NCBI RefSeq assembly: GCF_032452875.1
Contig: NC_083884.1
Coordinates: forward strand, 23,081,501 to 23,145,500
DNA length: 64,000 bases
Origin: Bos javanicus
Taxonomy: Eukaryota > Chordata > Mammalia > Artiodactyla > Bovidae
Direction of reading: 5' to 3'
The translations under genes and the position numbers were made by a program. Below, one piece after another: positions 11,160-22,389 of the stretch. Every line of letters begins with the position of its first letter. The stretch's first letter is position 1. Under the pieces are notes generated by a model. That model did no database searches, had not been told where the DNA came from, and saw only the letters and a program-made list of their open reading frames with translations.

Positions 11160-11204
<45 letters not shown>
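11160..11204 (+). repeat. (GT)n dinucleotide microsatellite, about 21-22 units
   Basis: An uninterrupted TG/GT run. Its antisense translation produces the His/Thr repeat frame at 11092-11301, which is not a gene. Confidence 0.97.
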
Positions 11205-11205
<1 letters not shown>

Positions 11206-11304
11206 GACGGGGTACTGAAATAGTATATGAAAAAATGTATTGCCCTTAAGAAAGTAAATATTAACATGATTGACAAGGCAAGAATGCATCCTATGCCTCA
11301 TAGT

Positions 11305-11517
11305 GAAAGTGAAGTGAAGTCACTCAGTCGTGTCCGGCTTTTTGGGACCCCATGGACTGTAGCCCACCAGGCTCCTCCATCCATGGGATTTTCTAGGCAA
11401 GAGTACTGGAGTGGGATGCCATTTCCTTCTCCAGGGGATCTTCCCGACCCGGGGATGGACCCCGGGTCTCCCTCATTGTGGGCAGATGCTTTACTGTCTG
11501 AGCTACCGTAGTGGCAC
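11305..11517 (-). mobile_element. Bov-tA SINE
   Basis: The BovB-derived 3' module is at the left ('gaagtcactcagtcgtgtcc') and the tRNA-like head at the right ('ggacc..gggtctccc', 'ctgagctacc'). Full length on the minus strand. No clear TSD. Confidence 0.92.
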
Positions 11518-11959
11518 GTGCTAATATATCACAGAATATACTATTTTACAAAAGTTATCTCAGAAACAAACAAATTTGTCAGTCCTTGATTCATGATGTA
11601 GCGTTGTCATAGTTCTGTGCATAGCCATGTTATATCCTATCTTTTAAATCTGATTAATGTATTCATTCATTTGTAATAATGTAATGAATACCTCTGAACT
11701 CAGGATTCAAACAAAAGCTGCTATTATTACCAGTCGCTTGTGTTAACCTGTGCTTTCCCCCTAAATTCCACCTACCTAATGGGATTTAACTTCTGTCCTG
11801 AATTATCTTAGTATTTGTTTCCCTTATTTATGTGTAATATTTGAGTATCTATCATCTATTTACTTACCATCTGATTAAAGATTATATTATTTAGTTTTGC
11901 TAGCAATTGGACAGTATTCAAATAATTTCATATTTTGTGGAATCATTTGTGATTTACTT
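11518..11959. other. Unannotated DNA
   Basis: No gene or named repeat; possibly flanking parts of the old L1 that begins near 11960. Confidence 0.4.
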
Positions 11960-12690
11960 TTTGTATTCAACCTTATATTACAAAGTTAAATCTATCTAAT
12001 TTTATTTTATTGTGATAAGAATACTTGAAATCTACCCTCCTAACAGGTTTTTAAGTATGCAACACATTATTATTGACTATAAGTAGAATATTATACATCA
12101 GATTTCCAGAACTTATTGTCTTACTCAACCGATTTGTATATTTTACATGCTGTTAGCTTATAACATCATTGCTATACATGGTTTGCTGGGTGAATATACT
12201 ACCACATATTTGTTTATTCTCATGTCAGTTATACTTTGTTTGGTTTCCATTTTTTCAGTTACAAATTTTGTTGACAAAAGCGCATTCACAAAGATCATAA
12301 TGCATGCATGTGCAGTTATGTCTCTAGGTAATCTGTAAGTAGAAACTGTTGAGTCACGTGGCAGGAAATATTTCAATGGTATGATGACAATGACACATTG
12401 CCTTCCATAATGGTTATAGAAAGAGATCTCATTGATTCACATTCTAACACTGAGTATTTTCAGATTATTGAATTTTGACAAATGTAATGGATATAAGAAG
12501 TTTTATTGTTGTAGATCCATTGTCCTTATTATGAAAATATGAGGGTAGAATACTTGATGCTTTTTTTTCTTTCTTGTGATGACAGTTCATGTTTTTGTCC
12601 ATTGTTCTATTAGTATGAAAAGAGTCTGATATTCTTGATATGAATTATTTGTAGGTTATATATTTGAAAAATGTTCGTGAGTAGTTTATA
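11960..12690 (-). mobile_element. Old L1 (L1M) 3'UTR and ORF2-tail fragment
   Basis: Minus-strand L1 with its 3' side at the left. The 3'UTR block ('tgaaatctaccctcctaac..tttttaagtatgcaac' and 'cagatttccagaacttatt') is followed by decayed ORF2 C-terminal sequence ('gttgagtcacgtggcagg', 'ccttccataatggttata'). All frames are broken. Confidence 0.65.
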
Positions 12691-13508
12691 CTTTGGTGTG
12701 ACAATATATTTTATAAATACATAACAGAAGCACTAATAATGAAAATTAGATAAACTGATTGCATGAGAATGAGAAATTCTGTTTACTAAATCACTTACAA
12801 TAAGTAAAATGTAAAAATGAAAAATAAGCTACAAACTAGGAGATGATATTTTCCAGATATGCAATTAACAAAGCATGTATATTAAGACTATTAGAAAGAC
12901 TCCCTGAAGTATCTTTAATGGGGGTTGGGAAAGTTAAGTGTAAGAGCCTTTAGGTAAATTAAAGAAAGTTAAATGGAAGAAAAACAGAACTGATGTGACA
13001 CATTAAAATTCTTTACAACAGATTGAATTAATGATACACTTATGGGATATAAGGCTCACATTATTACTATTGTGTATGGGAAGTAAAAACAAAGAAAGGG
13101 TGGAGTGGATGCCTGTTGATGGAATTTACAGATAATGCAATGAAAGGAAGGGAAGATGGTTTTAGAGAGGAGAATAGGTTTAATTTTAGATTCAATGATT
13201 TTTCTACAGACTATAGGGCAATTTAGTGAACATGCTGGATCATATTTTGATAAGATGGAATTTACTATTGATATGTGGGCTGCTATATAGGTATAAGTAA
13301 ATTTATGGTAGCTGTATAGATTGCCAAGGGTAACTAAAGTGAATGTTTATGATAAGAGCAGAAGGACAGACAAACAAATGTGGATAAGGACACTGAGAAA
13401 CAAAAAATATTTCTCAGCTGACAAATGAAATGATAGTGGAACTCGTGGAAATAGTTGGAGAGAAAGCAGGGAAAATATTAGAAAAGTCAAAGGGATAATA
13501 TAAAAGAA
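12691..13508. other. AT-rich DNA, possible L2 remnant at 12920-13460
   Basis: The part around 13130-13400 is A/G-rich and weakly follows the antisense L2 order seen more clearly at 14295-17030. I would not call it without an alignment. No gene. Confidence 0.35.
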
Positions 13509-13621
13509 AGCTGTGTCCCAGTCATGTCCCATTCTTTGCAACCCCATGGAGTGTAGCCCGCCAGGCTCTTTTGTCCATGCAATTTTCCAGGCAAGAGTAC
13601 TGGAGTGGGTTGCCATCCCCT
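13509..13621 (-). mobile_element. Bov-tA/Bov-A fragment (BovB-derived module only)
   Basis: About 110 bp of the shared BovB-derived 3' module ('ttgcaaccccatggagtg' to 'ctggagtgggttgccatcc'). The head is missing, so the subfamily cannot be told. Confidence 0.88.
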
Positions 13622-14294
13622 CATTAGCAAATAATCAGCAGGATCACCAGTGTGAAAACTTGGGTTTTTTTTCACGTGGGTGTTTTTACACTAGTTTAGC
13701 CATGGATAGGGAGTTTGTACCCTTGATAAAACCACCTGCAGTTTCAGTTGATTAAGGGTATATTCATGCTTGGAGGTAAAAAGAGCATAATCATTTCACC
13801 TTTTTAAGTCGTTAAAATAGTAAATGTGCAAAATATATTAAGCCTTTTATCAGAGAAATGTGAAAAAATACAGTTCTCCTACTTTCAATTTTTCCTGAAT
13901 TTATTTCATATAAATTATTAATTCTAATTCTGTAAAGGTATTTTAATATAGGTAAGCATGATGATGGTGATTTCAAAAGCACATAACATTATTTTAATAA
14001 TACATCATATGCATAAATAACTAATGCCGTGTAAATATCTTAGCTGAATCATTTTCTCTGCTTGCTTAGAACTCTTTATGTAGTTAGGTAGCAAACAGAA
14101 AGAATAGACAATCTATTATTTAAGAAACTGAAATCCCAGCATTTTGAGATTCTCATTTAAATTCATAGAAAAAAATAACAGCTATTTATAGTTTCAGATA
14201 GAAGAAGTAATAACTTCAAAGGTTTAGCCAAATTTGTTTGGATTATTCTGCAACCCTATTTTATTACTTGAGAATGAATATAGAATAATGATAT
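13622..14294. other. AT-rich DNA, nothing recognised
   Basis: No gene or named repeat seen. Confidence 0.5.
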
Positions 14295-14925
14295 TGAGAT
14301 TTGTTTATTCATTCAGCAAATATTTACTAAGCACCCACTTGTGTTCTGAGTACTATTCTAGTTCCAGGGATAAAATTCTGAACAGAGAAAAGAATCTTTC
14401 ATGGAGTTTATAATCCAGTATTGGATATAGATAAGAAAGAAGCACACACACACACATATTCACACTCACATCCACACACGTACATGTGCCCATAGACTTA
14501 CTTACATATATGCAGTTATATATTCCATAAAGGAAAATAAGACAAAGGGATAATGAATGATGTGACCTTGTGGTATTACAGAGATTGCTTTTGTGAAGAT
14601 ATGGCATTTGAGTAGAATACTGGGGGAGTGAAGCAGCAAGGACCTTGGAGAAGAATTTATGAAGGAGTAGGAAAAGAACTTCAAAAGTTCCAGGGAGGAA
14701 TGGCAATAGAGAATAAACATTGAATTATTTAGGATAGGGATAAGATAATTGCAGTAATATATAAACTTGAATAAGTGAGAGAGGATAAATATTAACTAGT
14801 ACAGAGTTGGAGACATTAGTTTTAGGATAAAACAGCAAATTCACCTATATAATAAGAGGGAATGCAAAATATATGAATAAAGTTATAGGTAGATTAAAAT
14901 TAATGTATTTTAGATTGTATTTTTA
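14295..14925 (-). mobile_element. L2 LINE remnant, part 1
   Basis: It starts with the diagnostic antisense L2 3' end ('tcattcagcaaatatttact' then 'aagcaccc..ttgtgttctgagtac'). It continues through 'gaaaagaatctttcatggagtttat' and 'attgcagtaatata' blocks in L2 order, interrupted by a CA-rich tract at 14437-14478. A BovB at 14926 splits it; the remainder resumes near 16431. Confidence 0.7.
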
Positions 14926-16430
14926 TTTGTTCGTCATTCACTAAGTCATATCTGACTCTGCAACCCCATGATTTATAGCACACTGGGCTTCCCTATCTCC
15001 TGGAGTTTGCTTAAACTCATATCCATTGAGTTAGTGATGACATCCAATCATCTCATCCTCTATCTTCCCGACCTTTTCCTCCTGCTTCAGTCTTTCCTAG
15101 CATCAGGGTCTTTTCCAATGAGTTGGCTCTTCACAGCAGGTGGCCAAAGTATTGGAGCTTCAGCTTCAGCATCAGTCATTCCAATGAATATTCAGAGATG
15201 ATTTCCTTTAGGATTGACTGATTTGACTCTCAAGAGTCTTCTCCAGCACCACAGTCTGAAAGCATCAATTCTTCAGCACTCAGCCTTCTTTATAGTCCAG
15301 CTCTCACATCTCTACATGACTGCTGGAGAAACCATAGATTTGACTATCCAGATGTTTGTCGGCAAAGTGATGTTTCTGCTTTTTAGTACACTGTCTAGGT
15401 TAGTCATAGCTTTCCCTCCAAGGAGCAAGTGTCTTTTAATTTAATGGCTGCAGATACTGTCCACAGTGATTTTGAAGCCCAAGAAAATAAAATCTGTCAC
15501 TTTTTCCACTTCTCCCCCATTTATTTGCCATGAAATGATGGGACTGGATGTCATGATCTTAGTTCTTTGAATGTTGAGTTTTAGCCAGCCTTTTCACTCT
15601 CCTCTTTCACCTTTATCAAGAGGCTCCTTACTTCCTCCTCTCTTCACTTTCTTCCATTAGAGTGGTATCATCTGCACACCTGAGATTGTTGATATTTCCC
15701 AGGCAAACTTAATTCCAGCTTGTGATTCATCTAGCCCCACATTTTGCATGATGTACTCTGCCAGTTAGCAGAGTGGCAGTATACAGCCTTGACGTACCCC
15801 TTTCCCAATTTTAAACCAGTCCATTGTTCCATGTCTGGTTCTAACTATTGCTTCTTGTCCAGGTTTCCCAGGAGGCAGGTAAGATGATCTGGTATTCCCA
15901 TCTCTTTTATAATATTCCACAGTTTGTTGTTATCCACACAGTCAAAGGCTTTAACATAGTCAGTGAAGCAGATGTTTTTTGGAATTCTCTTTGCTTTTTG
16001 TATGATAAAGCAGATGTTGGCAATTTGATCTCTGGTTCTTCTGCCTTTTCTAAATCTAGCTTGTACATCTGGAAGTTCTTGGTTCCTGTACTGTTGAAGC
16101 CTGACTTGAAGGAATTTTAGTATTACCTTGCTAGTATGTGAAATGAGTGCAACTATAACGTAGTTTGAACATTGTTTGACATTGTTCTTCTTTGGAATTG
16201 GAATGACACCTCACTTTTTCCAATCCTGTGGCCATTGGTGAATTTTCCAAATTTGCTGGCATATTGAGTGCAGCACTTTAATGGTATAATCACTTAGGAT
16301 TTGAAATAGCTCAGTTGGAATTCCATCTCCTCCACTAGCTTTTTTCATAATAATGCTTCTTAAGGCCCACTTGACTTCATACTCAAAGATGTCTGGCTCT
16401 AGGTGAGGGACCACGCCGTCATGGTTATCT
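14926..16430 (-). mobile_element. BovB LINE, 5'-truncated (about 1.5 kb)
   Basis: Minus strand, with the 3' end at the left lacking a clean CAGTT tail. Coding remnants include the RT region, with antisense of the 'YADDT' region near 15660, and at 16211-16414 a 67-codon frame covering 'EPDIFEYEVKWALRSI..GGDGIP'. It is more diverged than the other BovB copies here, with many frameshifts. It lies inside the L2 relic. Confidence 0.92.
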
Positions 16431-17030
16431 GTTTTAAGTTAAAGTTTTTAAAGGTATATGAATAAATTAAAACTGTGGGAATTGGTGATATCAGGTTCAA
16501 AAGAGAAGGAAAGTTGTGGAACAGTCATTTCAGAATGGGAGAGTAAGTTAACAAGGAAACCTAGACAGTATAGATGGCCCACCTTCGTATTGTGATCTTT
16601 AGTTTCAACTAATACTTGGTGTTCCACCCATATTTAACCATGTTAGGCCAAAAATAGAATAGGAACAAAATTGAATCTAAGTAATGTTCAAATTTATTAA
16701 GAACACTGAGTGAAGGAAGGAGGGAAAAGGAGTCAAGAATGCTCCAAGTGAATAGTTATAGAGGTAGACAGTATATCTTGGTTGTACAGAGAGAAGTGAG
16801 TTATAGGGAGACAAGGGAAAGAGAAAAATGGTAACATCAAAAGATTTCTGGTCCATTAGTAACAACCATGTCTAGAGTATAAAATTCCCAGTTTTATTGA
16901 GGAAGTACAGAAGAAAATAGTTCAGGGAACTGGGAGGCCAAAATATTGAATACGATTTTGCATGAGCAGGATAGTAAAGTCACTTTTATTGTTAGGATGT
17001 TGGCAAATGTTGATTTTAGTTACTATAGTA
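16431..17030 (-). mobile_element. L2 LINE remnant, part 2
   Basis: The continuation after the BovB insertion follows the antisense L2 order: a GA-rich segment with 'gagtcaagaatgctccaag' near 16730, then 'aaaatggtaac..' and 'ttattgaggaagtac' blocks. Weaker than part 1, so the extent is approximate. Confidence 0.5.
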
Positions 17031-17163
17031 GTTGCTATAGTTTGAATGATTTTGTCCTCTAAAGTTTATACATTAAAATTCTAAGTCCCAAAGGTGCTGG
17101 TATTAGTATCCAAAAACAGGGGTTTTGGGTAAATGATTTTATCCTGAGAGTAGAGCCCTCATG
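17031..17163 (+). mobile_element. MaLR-type LTR (MST/MLT1-like), 5' part
   Basis: 'ctatagtttgaatgattttg' followed by 'attaaaattctaagtccc' and the 'agagccctcatg' block is the start of a MaLR LTR. The LTR is interrupted at 17163 by a Bov-A2 that duplicated 'agagccctcatg'. The LTR resumes at 17455. Confidence 0.7.
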
Positions 17164-17442
17164 CAGAGAAGGCAATGGCACCCCACTCCAGTACCCTTGC
17201 CTGGAAAATCCCATGGACGGAGGAGCCTGGTAGGCTGCAGTCCATGGGGTTGCTAAGAGTCGGACACGACTGAGGGACTTCACTTTCACTTTTCACTTTC
17301 CTGCATTGGAGAAGGAAATGGCAACCCACTCCACTGTTCTTGCCTGGAGAATCCCAGGGACGGGGGAGCCTGGTGGGCTGCCGTCTATGGGGTCGCACAG
17401 AGTCGGACACAACTGAAGCGACTTAGCAGCAGCAGCAGCAGC
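17164..17442 (+). mobile_element. Bov-A2 SINE, full length, inserted in a MaLR LTR
   Basis: Two complete monomers, the central 'cactttcacttttcacttt' linker and an (AGC)n tail at the right. Perfect 12-bp TSD agagccctcatg at 17152-17163 and 17443-17454. The copy is close to consensus, hence young. Confidence 0.96.
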
Positions 17443-17454
17443 AGAGCCCTCATG

Positions 17455-17690
17455 AATGGGATTAGTGCTTTAAGTCTCATTATAAAAAAGATTTTACTGA
17501 GCTCCTTAGTCTATTCCTCCAAAAGAGGATACAGTGAGAAGCCTGTCACGCGGAAGAGAGCCTGACTGAACCATGTTAACATCAAGATCCTGAACTTCCT
17601 GTCTCTGGAACTGTGAGAAATAAATATCTGTTGTTTGTAAACCACCCAGTCTGTGGTATTTTGTTGCGGAAGCTTGAATTGCAGTTGGGA
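17455..17690 (+). mobile_element. MaLR-type LTR (MST/MLT1-like), 3' part
   Basis: 'aatgggattagtgctttaag', then 'gaactgtgagaaataaatat' (the LTR polyadenylation-signal region) and 'ccacccagtctgtggtattt' are the typical closing blocks of these ERVL-MaLR LTRs. No internal retroviral sequence is attached, so this is a solo LTR relic. Confidence 0.72.
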
Positions 17691-17779
17691 CCAGGCAGCA
17701 GAAGTAGAAAGAAAGACAAACAAATAAGAGCAGAAACTTGCAGCTAATGGCAAATGCCCTGGGGATTGGTAGATAGCTG

Positions 17780-18072
17780 GTGCTGGTGCTAAGTCACTTC
17801 AGTCATGTCTGACTCTGTGTGACCCCATAGACGGCAGCCTACCAGGCTCCCCAGTCCCTGGGATTCTCCAGGCAAGAACACTGGAGTGGCCAGGCAAGAA
17901 CACTGGAGTGGGTTGCCTTTTCCTTCTCCAATGCGTGAAAGTGAAAAGTGAAAGTGAAGTCGCTCAGTCCTGTCCGACTCTCTGTGACCCCATGGACTGC
18001 AGCCTACCAGGCTCCTCTGCCCGTGGGATTTTCTAGGCAAGAGTACTGGAATGGGGTGCCATTGCCTTCTCC
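17780..18072 (-). mobile_element. Bov-A2 SINE with a 22-bp internal duplication
   Basis: Minus-strand dimeric SINE with a degenerate GCT-rich tail at the left. A 22-bp unit ending 'acactggagtgg' is exactly repeated in tandem (17868-17889 and 17890-17911), lengthening the second monomer. A 9-bp direct repeat, agatagctg, flanks the element at 17771-17779 and 18073-18081. Confidence 0.93.
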
Positions 18073-18081
18073 AGATAGCTG

Positions 18082-18454
18082 ATAAGTGTAGCTAAATCCC
18101 ATGCATAGTTCAGTGGCATGTCTTTCAGTGGAACTGGATTTTTTTTTTTTTTTTGGATGGAGGAGGGAAGAAAAGATGGAACCAGCTATTATGAGCAATG
18201 AGGATATCTATCTTTATCCCAGGCCTTAATTTATCTATAGGGAAATAAGAAGAGTTAATTCCAAAGGGGATTTCAGGGCAAGTCATATACTCAGGAGAGG
18301 CAACCTCCCTAAGACTGAGAAAGTAAAGGAAACAGTAAGAGAAGTAGAAGGTGATTTTGTTAATGACAAACTGCAAATTACAAAGTGCACACATGAAACA
18401 TTTGGGGCTGACAACTTGGATGATGACACATGCAGACTTGTGGGATAATATGAT
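18082..18454. other. Unannotated DNA with a T-run
   Basis: It contains a T-run at 18139-18154 and no recognisable gene. The 137-codon antisense frame crossing this region (18125-18538) starts inside a Bov-tA fragment and has no domain. Confidence 0.45.
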
Positions 18455-18518
18455 TGGCTGGTTACAGTCCATGGGGTTGCAGAGAGTTGGACATGACTGA
18501 ATGACTAAGCACAGCATA
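18455..18518 (+). mobile_element. Bov-tA 3'-end fragment
   Basis: About 60 bp of the SINE/BovB 3' end ('cagtccatggggttgcagag' and 'ttggacatgactgaatgact'). Head absent. Confidence 0.8.
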
Positions 18519-20009
18519 TGATTATAGATAGCCCTCACTTGAGAGGTTTGGACTTAGGATGGTGAAAATGGAAAATGGAGTGGGAACTGAGAAGGAATTG
18601 CCACTGCAGCCTCTGTGGAGTTTGCTGATAAAAATTCTGAGCGTGCCTTCTTTTGGGGCACATGAAGCCTGAGCAGTGATAAGACAGGTGGAGTCTATTG
18701 CAGAGATGTCCAGAGGCCTTGCTGTGGAAATAGTGTTCATAACATCTTGCCGAACCACCATCTCCTTCTAGTGTTGAAGAAAATTTCCCAAATTTTAAAT
18801 CCAATAGCTTCCACCTCCTACCCTTAAGCTTTTTTTCTGGGACAGTCTTGAATGTTGTCTCAACTGCATCTTTACCCTGGCTTCCTAGCATGATTATGAA
18901 AAAAGAAGATTAATTTTGATAACCAATCAATGTTAATTTCATTTCAGATCACCCTGTTGCATGTCACCTTGTTGCATGTTGTATGTCCTTTGTCCATGCA
19001 GTAACTAGTTTATAACTGTGTTTTAATAAACGTTTATTGAATTTATTGAATTATTTTCCCTAATCATTTAATAATTGTACAGTAAGCCAAAGTATCTCAG
19101 TTGTGAACATGAATAATAAAATGGGCTACATGGTAGCCAAGGGAATTAAAATATGTGATGTGGAAAGTCATTGCCAAGACAGAAAGACTATCACATGTCA
19201 AAAATATAGATTTTTTTCTCATGTAGGGAAATAGTAATATCAGGTTGGAAGTAGCAGCTTTATGCTCCTTTGGGTATAATACACATTCTCTAAAGAATTT
19301 GGAGTTGTCTTTAGAGACATCTTCAAGGTTTTTCTTCTTCCCCAAGGTGTAAGACTTATGCAGTATTTGGTATTAGAATACATTTTATAATTGAATGTAT
19401 TTTAATGAAGCTTCAATTGCATATTAGAAAATAATAAAGAACAGCCCCCACAAATGCTAATTATCCTTAGTTGTGTTCTTCCCAAGGGCTCTGAAGATTT
19501 CAATCTAGTTTTAATAAGTAGTTTGTTCTTACTCAAGTATCATATAAATTAGATTTAAGTAGATATGGTGCATATTTTTCATTCATAGCATTTGAGACTT
19601 GCAGCTATTTTTTTGAACTCACATACTTATTTTATAAGCAGTTTAAAATTTAAAATAACACCCAAATACTTTAATCAACAAAAATGCTTTTCACCTATAC
19701 ACTCACACACATATATAGCTTAGAATAGTAATTTAAAGTGTCCTATTCCACACAAACTCTACAGGTATGCATTTTCTTTCTGAAAATTAATTGGCAGTCT
19801 ATAAAATATTAGCTGAAAGATTGAAGGCCTAAGAAAACTGGAGATCAAGAATCTTAGCTGTTGTTATATTGAGTTTATATTTAGCCAGTAGGCTTTGGCA
19901 CAGCTATGCCAATTGATACATTACTGAAATATTTTGGTGAAGAAGGGAAATAGTCACTGGCTGAGTCTTCAAATCCCCCATGTGTGAATCCTTCTGGAGA
20001 TTGTGTCCC
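18519..20009. other. Unannotated region with a 118-codon minus-strand frame
   Basis: The frame 18535-18891 (minus) starts with Met and is the longest in this window that I cannot tie to a transposon. Its composition (His, Ser, Lys and scattered Cys) suggests no domain, and I see no promoter, splice or poly(A) context for it. At 18930-19060 there is a small direct repeat ('caccctgttgcatg' and 'caccttgttgcatg') followed by an 'aataaa' motif at 19025, which could be the end of a decayed LTR or retrocopy. The rest is AT-rich without named repeats. Confidence 0.35.
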
Positions 20010-20155
20010 CCCTTCCCATTTAAAACTGATTTGAGCTACATATGTTTATATATATAGATATGTGTGATTCTATTTCACTTGTTTTGAATTCTATTGTGTA
20101 CATTTCTCTGCTGTTGCACACCTGTGAACATTTCCAAGTGTTTACTTTTAGGAGT
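20010..20155 (-). mobile_element. Old L1 ORF2-tail fragment, part 1
   Basis: Antisense L1 order ('catttaaaactgatttgagc' to 'gtttacttttaggagtaag'). It is split by the young L1 at 20171; the next part resumes at 22390 ('tcagattcaatacatcctgtcc'). Confidence 0.6.
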
Positions 20156-20170
20156 AAGAATTCAGTGGTA

Positions 20171-22374
20171 CAGCAATCAGAGCAGAAAAAGAAATAAAAG
20201 GAATCCAAATTGGAAAAGAAGAAGTAAAACTCTCACTATTTGCAGATGACATGATCCTCTACATAGAAAACCCTAAAGAGTCCACCAGAAAATTACTAGA
20301 AATAATCAATGACTACAGTAAAGTTGCAGGATATAAAATCAATACACAGAAATCCCTTGCATTCCTATATACTAATAATGAGAAAACAGAAAGAGAAATT
20401 AAGGAAACAATTCCATTCACCATTGCAACGGAAAGAATAAAATACTTAGGAATATATCTACCTAAAGAAACTAAAGACCTATATATAGAAAACTATAAAA
20501 CACTGGTAAAAGAAATCAAAGAGGACACTAATAGATGGAGAAATATACCATGTTCATGGATTGGAAGAATCAATATAGTGAAAATGAGTATACTACCCAA
20601 AGCAATTTATAGATTCAACGCAATCCCTATCAAGCTACCAACAGTATTCTTCACAGAGCTAGAACAAATAATTTCACAATTTGTATGGAAATACAAAAAA
20701 CCTTGAATAGCCAAAGCGATCTTGAGAAAGAAGAATGGAACTGGAGGAATCAACTTACCTGACTTCAGGCTCTACTACAAAGCCACAGTTATCAAGACAG
20801 TATGGTACTGGCACAAAGACAGAAATATTGATCAATGGAATAAAATAGAAAGCCCAGAGATAAATCCACGCACATATGGACACCTTATCTTCGACAAAGG
20901 AGGCAAGAATATACAATGGATTAAAGACAATCTCTTTAACAAGTGGTGCTGGGAAATCTGGTCAACCACTTGTAAAAGAATGAAACTGGACCACTTTCTA
21001 ACACCATACACAAAAATAAACTCAAAATGGATTAAAGATCTAAACGTAAGACCAGAAACTATGAAACTCCTAGAGGAGAACATAGGCAAAACACTCTCCG
21101 ACATACATCACAGCAGGATCCTCTATGACCCACCTCCCAGAATATTGGAAATAAAAGCAAAAATGAGCAAATGGGACCTAATTAACCTTAAAAGCTTCTG
21201 CACATCAAAGGAAACTATTAGCAAGGTGAAAAGACAGCCTTCAGAATGGGAGAAAATAATAGCAAATGAAGCAACCGACAAACAACTAATCTCAAAAATA
21301 TACAAGCAACTCCTACAGCTCAACTCCATAAAAATAAACGACCCAATCAAAAAATGGGCCAAAGAACTAAATAGACATTTCTCCAAAAAAGACATACAGA
21401 TGGCTAACAAACACATGAAAAGATGCTCAACATCACTCATTATCAGAGAAATGCAAATCAAAACCACTATGAGGTACCATTTCACACCAGTCAGAATGGC
21501 TGCGATCCAAAAGTCTACAAATAATAAATGCTGGAGAGGGTGTGGAGAAAAGGGAACCCTCTTACACTGTTGGTGGGAATGCAAACTAGTACAGCCACTA
21601 TGGAGAACAGTGTGGAGATTCCTTAAAAAACTGGAAATAGAACTGCCTTATGATCCAGCAACCCCACTGCTGGGCATACACACTGAGGAAACCAGAAGGG
21701 AAAGAGACACGTGTACCCCAATGTTCATCGCAGCACTGTTTATAATAGCCAAGACGTGGAAGCAACCTAGATGTCCATCAGCAGATGAATGGATAAGAAA
21801 GCAGTGGTACATATACACAATGGAGTATTACTCAGCCATTAAAAAGAATACATTTGAATCAGTTCTAATGAGGTGGATGAAACTGGAGCCTATTATACAG
21901 AGTGAAGTAAGCCAGAAGGAAAAACATAAATACAGTATACTAACGCATATATATGGAATTTAGAAAGATGGTAACAATAACCCGGTGTACGAGACAGCAA
22001 AAGAGACACTGATGTATAGAACAGTCTTATGGACTCTGTGGGAGAGGGAGAGGGTGGGAAGATGTGGGAGAATGGCAATGAAACATGTAAAATATCATGT
22101 AGGAAACGAGTTGCCAGTCCAGGTTCGATGCATGATGCTGGATGCTTGGGGCTGGTGCACTGGGACGGCCCAGAGGGATGGTATGGGGAGGGAGGAGGGA
22201 GGAGGGTTCGGGATGGGGAACACATGTATACCTGTGGCGGATTCATTTTGATATTTGGCAAAGCTGATACAATTATGTAAAGTTTAAAAATAAAATAAAA
22301 TTGGAAGAAAAAAAAAAAAAAAAATAAACAAAAAAAAAATAAATAAATAAAAAATAAAAAAGCAAAAAAAAAAA
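20171..22374 (+). mobile_element. Young ruminant L1 (L1-BT type), 5'-truncated, 2.2 kb
   Basis: It begins inside the ORF2 RT domain and runs through the ORF2 stop (21961-21963), the 3'UTR and an A-rich tail (about 22306-22374, interrupted by T, C and G). A perfect 15-bp TSD, aagaattcagtggta, lies at 20156-20170 and 22375-22389. It is inserted in an old antisense L1. Confidence 0.97.
20173..21963 (+). pseudogene. L1 ORF2 C-terminal two-thirds, one in-frame stop
   Basis: L1 ORF2 encodes the endonuclease/reverse transcriptase that performs target-primed reverse transcription. This copy retains the codons from just before the catalytic 'FADD' box (about 20239-20250) to the natural C-terminus: the RT thumb ('TERIKYLGIYLPKETKDLY'), the 'GGINLPDFRLYYKATVIKT' block and the Cys-rich end ('CWRGCGEKGTLLHCWWEC', about 21530-21580). 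The endonuclease and the N-terminal RT are missing by 5' truncation. Reading frame 1 is continuous for about 597 codons except for TGA at 20704-20706, between 'YKKP' and 'IAK'. That position is Arg in related L1 proteins, and CGA to TGA is the usual CpG-deamination change. The near-intact frame indicates a recent insertion. Confidence 0.93.
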
Positions 22375-22389
22375 AAGAATTCAGTGGTA

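Noticed and set aside
11092..11301. His/Thr repeat peptide
   Set aside because: Translation of the (GT)n microsatellite.
21123..21584. 153-codon minus-strand frame, repeated almost identically at 57788-58249 (plus)
   Set aside because: The similarity is real, but it is the antisense of the L1 ORF2 C-terminal region in both places. Membrane-like composition is an artefact of reading A-rich codons backwards.
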